This document shows positions 60,401 to 64,000 of a stretch of DNA of 64,000 bases, piece by piece. This DNA comes from Liopterus haemorrhoidalis (taxonomy: Eukaryota; Arthropoda; Insecta; Coleoptera; Dytiscidae). A model generated the notes under the pieces. That model was given only the letters and a program-made list of their open reading frames with translations. It was not told the DNA's origin and made no database searches. Both the position numbers and the translations under genes were made by a program. How positions within the stretch are numbered: position 1 is the stretch's first letter; every line of letters begins with the position of its first letter. The stretch covers positions 246,164,654-246,228,653 of the forward strand of contig OZ020611.1 of the NCBI GenBank assembly GCA_963971575.1, given 5' to 3'.

Positions 60401-63400
60401 ACAGTCCAAAATATGGCCGTTAGGTAACCTTGGGGTGAGGATTAATAAAAAAATATTTAAAAAAATCAAGAGGCCTTAGTTTTTGAGTTATAGTCAATTT
60501 TAGGTACTATTTTCCGATATAGTCAATTTTAGGTACTTTTTTTCCGATTTACTCAAAAACAGTTGGCCAAAATCCAAAATGAACCTTATTTTTGTGATCT
60601 ACGGCCCAATGTGTATCAATTTTGAGAAAAATCCGAAATATTTTTTTTTGTAAAAATTCGAGATTTCTTATCGAAGGGGTCCCCCTTACGATTTTTCGAT
60701 TTTTTGCCATTTTTAAGGGTTTTGTTTAATGATACATGCTTTTGTATAAGTTTGGTTATTAAGGCCCCAATTTCCTTCGACTAAAATGGACTTGAGGAAC
60801 TCAAAAATTTAAACCAGAGGTCCCTATCTTTTACCGTTATTGAGATATAATTTTTTGAAAAATTAAATTCTATTACAAAAATTTCAAAATTTTTCAAAAT
60901 TTTTTTTTGTTTAAAATATGTTTTAAAATGTGCCTTTACCATATATCGGACCTTAAAACTTCAAAAATTCCAACCGCAGGTCCCTATCTCTTTTAGTTTT
61001 TGAGATACATGTTCATATACTCTCTGTTAATTTTTTTGAAAAAAAAAAGTTTTCCTAATACAGTCCAAAATATGGCCGATAGGTAATTTTGGGGTGAGGA
61101 TTAATGAAAAAATATTTAAAAAAATCAAGAGGCCTTAGTTTTTGAGTTATAGTCAATTTTAGGTACTATTTTCCGATATAGTCAATTTTAGGTACTTTTT
61201 TTCCGATTTACTCAAAAACAGTTGGCCAAAATCCAAAATGAACCTTATTTTTGTGATCTACGGCCCAATGTGTATCAATTTTGAGAAAAATCCGAAATAT
61301 TTTTTTTTGTAAAAATTCGAGATTTCTTATCGAAGGGGTCTCCCTTACGATTTTTCGATTTTTTGCCTTTTTTTAAGGGTTTTGTTTAATGATACATGCT
61401 TTTGTATAAGTTTGGTTATTAAGGCCCCAATTTCCTTCGACTAATATGGACTTGAGGAACTCAAAAATTTAAACCAGAGGTCCATACCTTTTACCGTTAT
61501 TGAGATATAATTTTTTGAAAAATTAAATTCTATTACGAAAATTTCAAAATTTTTCAAAATTTTTTTTTGTTTAAAATATGTTTTAAAATGTGCCTTTACC
61601 ATATATCGGACCTTAAAACTTCAAAAATTCCAACTGCAGGTCCCTATCTCTTTTAGTTTTTGAGATACATGTTCATATACTCTCTGTTAATTTTTTTGAA
61701 AAAAAAAAGTTTTCCTAATACAGTCCAAAATATGGCCGTTAGGTAACCTTGGGGTGAGGATTAATAAAAAAATATTTAAAAAAATCAAGAGGCCTTAGTT
61801 TTTGAGTTATAGTCAATTTTAGGTACTATTTTCCGATATAGTCAATTTTAGGTAATTTTTTTCCGATTTACTCAAAAACAGTTGGCCAAAATCCAAAATG
61901 AACCTTATTTTTGTGATCTACGGCCCAATGTGTATCAATTTTGAGAAAAATCCGAAATATTTTTTTTTGTAAAAATTCGAGATTTCTTATCGAAGGGGTC
62001 TCCCTTACGATTTTTCGATTTTTTGCCTTTTTTTAAGGGTTTTGTTTAATGATACATGCTTTTGTATAAGTTTGGTTATTAAGGCCCCAATTTCCTTCGA
62101 CTAATATGGACTTGAGGAACTCAAAAATTTAAACTAGAGGTCCCTATCTTTTACCGTTATTGAGATATAATTTTTTGAAAAATTAAATTCTATTACAAAT
62201 ATTTCAAAATTTTTCAAAATTTTTTTTTGTTTAAAATATGTTTTAAAATGTGCCTTTACCATATATCGGACCTTAAAACTTCAAAAATTCCAACCGCAGG
62301 TCCCTATCTCTTTTAGTTTTTGAGATACATGTTCATATACTCTCTGTTAATTTTTTTGAAAAAAAAAAGTTTTCCTAATACAGTCCAAAATATGGCCGTT
62401 AGGTAACCTTGGGGTGAGGATTAATAAAAAAATATTTAAAAAAATCAAGAGGCCTTAGTTTTTGAGTTATAGTCAATTTTAGGTACTATTTTCCGATATA
62501 GTCAATTTTAGGTACTTTTTTTCCGATTTACTCAAAAACAGTTGGCCAAAATCCAAAATGAACCTTATTTTTGTGATCTACGGCCCAATGTGTATCAATT
62601 TTGAGAAAAATCCGAAATATTTTTTTTTGTAAAAATTCGAGATTTCTTATCGAAGGGGTCCCCCTTACGATTTTTCGATTTTTTGCCATTTTTAAGGGTT
62701 TTGTTTAATGATACATGCTTTTGTATAAGTTTGGTTATTAAGGCCCCAATTTCCTTCGACTAAAATGGACTTGAGGAACTCAAAAATTTAAACCAGAGGT
62801 CCCTATCTTTTACCGTTATTGAGATATAATTTTTTGAAAAATTAAATTCTATTACAAAACTTTCAAAATTTTTCAAAATTTTTTTTTGTTTAAAATATGT
62901 TTTAAAATGTGCCTTTACCATATATCGGACCTTAAAATTTCAAAAATTCCAACCGCAGGTCCCTATCTCTTTTAGTTTTTGAGATACATGTTCAAATACT
63001 CTCTGTTAATTTTTTTGAAAAAAAAAAGTTTTCCTAATACAGTCCAAAATATGGCCGATAGGTAATTTTGGGGTAAGGATTAATGAAAAAATATTTAAAA
63101 AAATCAAGAGGCCTTAGTTTTTGAGTTATAGTCAATTTTAGGTACTATTTTCCGATATAGTCAATTTTAGGTACTTTTTTTCCGATTTACTCAAAAACAG
63201 TTGGCCAAAATCCAAAATGAACCTTATTTTTGTGATCTACGGCCCAATGTGTATCAATTTTGAGAAAAATCCGAAATATTTTTTTTTGTAAAAATTCGAG
63301 ATTTCTTATCGAAGGGGTCCCCCTTACGATTTTTCGATTTTTTGCCATTTTTAAGGGTTTTGTTTAATGATACATGCTTTTGTATAAGTTTGGTTATTAA

Positions 63401-64000
63401 GGCCCCAATTTCCTTCGACTAAAATGGACTTGAGGAACTCAAAAATTTAAACCAGAGGTCCCTATCTTTTACCGTTATTGAGATATAATTTTTTGAAAAA
63501 TTAAATTCTATTACAAAAATTTCAAAATTTTTCAAAATTTTTTTTTGTTTAAAATATGTTTTAAAATGTGCCTTTACCATATATCGGACCTTAAAACTTC
63601 AAAAATTCCAACCGCAGGTCCCTATCTCTTTTAGTTTTTGAGATACATGTTCATATACTCTCTGTTAATTTTTTTGAAAAAAAAAAGTTTTCCTAATACA
63701 GTCCAAAATATGGCCGTTAGGTAACCTTGGGGTGAGGATTAATAAAAAAATATTTTAAAAAATCAAGAGGCCTTAGTTTTTGAGTTATAGTCAATTTTAG
63801 GTACTATTTTCCGATATAGTCAATTTTAGGTAATTTTTTTCCGATTTACTCAAAAACAGTTGGCCAAAATCCAAAATGAACCTTATTTTTGTGATCTACG
63901 GCCCAATGTGTATCAATTTTGAGAAAAATCCGAAATATTTTTTTTTGTAAAAATTCGAGATTTCTTATCGAAGGGGTCTCCCTTACGATTTTTCGATTTT
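57431..64000. repeat. Six-monomer higher-order repeat, third and partial fourth copies
   Basis: Units 56-61 (57431-61387, again 3,957 bp) and 62-65 repeat the pattern of 34-45: 'ttacaaatat' at 58236 and 62193, 'ttcaaatact' at 59034 and 62991, CTGCAG at 61634. The block is cut by the window end. Confidence 0.9.

Larger units (their letters stand above)
21251..64000. repeat. 659-bp satellite array, at least 42.7 kb, 65 units
   Basis: Head-to-tail monomers all lie in one orientation. Anchored on 'aatgatacatgc', they start at 21251, 21832, 22492, 23151, 23810, 24469, 25128, 25787, 26446, 27105, 27766, 28425, 29084, 29743, 30402, 31063, 31722, 32381, 33040, 33701, 34360, 35021, 35680, 36339, 36998, 37656, 38315, 38974, 39631, 40290, 40948, 41609, 42268, 42926, 43586, 44245, 44904, 45564, 46223, 46883, 47543, 48202, 48861, 49521, 50180, 50840, 51499, 52159, 52818, 53477, 54136, 54795, 55454, 56112, 56772, 57431, 58091, 58750, 59409, 60069, 60728, 61388, 62048, 62707 and 63366. 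Apart from the short first unit, lengths are 657-661. The array runs off the window. Open frames of 67-73 codons at 27601, 30898, 33536 and 40801 are variant monomers that lost a stop, not genes. Confidence 0.97.

Noticed and set aside
21251..64000. CRISPR array
   Set aside because: The period is 659 bp with no unique spacers. It is a eukaryotic-type satellite.

Overview
This looks like repeat-dominated eukaryotic nuclear DNA, most likely from an insect or related arthropod. The evidence is strong AT richness, no intact host gene, no bacterial gene organisation, many short nonautonomous DNA transposons with clean target-site duplications (TSDs), a tRNA-derived SINE, a broken non-LTR retrotransposon, and a very long satellite array. 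The species cannot be named from the sequence alone. I find no supportable intact protein-coding gene. The open reading frames present are short chance frames or remnants of transposable elements.

Layout. 1-4245: AT-rich non-coding DNA with a CRE-like dyad, a 42-bp inverted-repeat pair and an ATT microsatellite. 4246-5262: a tRNA-derived SINE, a 254-bp hAT MITE and a 64-bp minisatellite built from four 16-bp subunits. 5320-6418: dispersed repeats and a GC-rich island of unknown origin. 6420-10375: a 5'-truncated LINE (RNase H end of ORF2, C-terminal zinc-knuckle region, 3' tail) split by two later insertions. The first is a 1.47-kb element with an A-A-B-B tandem layout; the second is a 1.55-kb hAT element carrying a minus-strand transposase pseudogene. 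Removing each insert with one target-site copy restores the flanking LINE reading frame at the junction. 10384-15356: palindromes, a tRNA-like relic and three further hAT-type elements (11915-12896, 13239-14248, 14296-15348), each with a perfect 8-bp TSD. 15951-19374: a cluster of elements with TA duplications. It includes a 2.17-kb host element that contains a 407-bp MITE and a Tigger/pogo-like element with a broken helix-turn-helix transposase start; two more MITE copies follow in the opposite orientation. 19530-21120: a hAT-like end next to ten units of a ~147-bp tandem repeat.

21251-64000 (two thirds of the window, running off its right edge): one head-to-tail satellite array with a ~659-bp monomer, 65 units counted, the first one 79 bp short. 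Diagnostic substitutions show higher-order organisation: a six-monomer, 3,957-bp repeat on the right, a three-monomer sub-period, and blocks copied 4, 5 and 18 monomers apart on the left. This fits amplification by unequal exchange. It is a plausible pericentromeric or other heterochromatic edge, with a zone of transposon nesting passing into the satellite.
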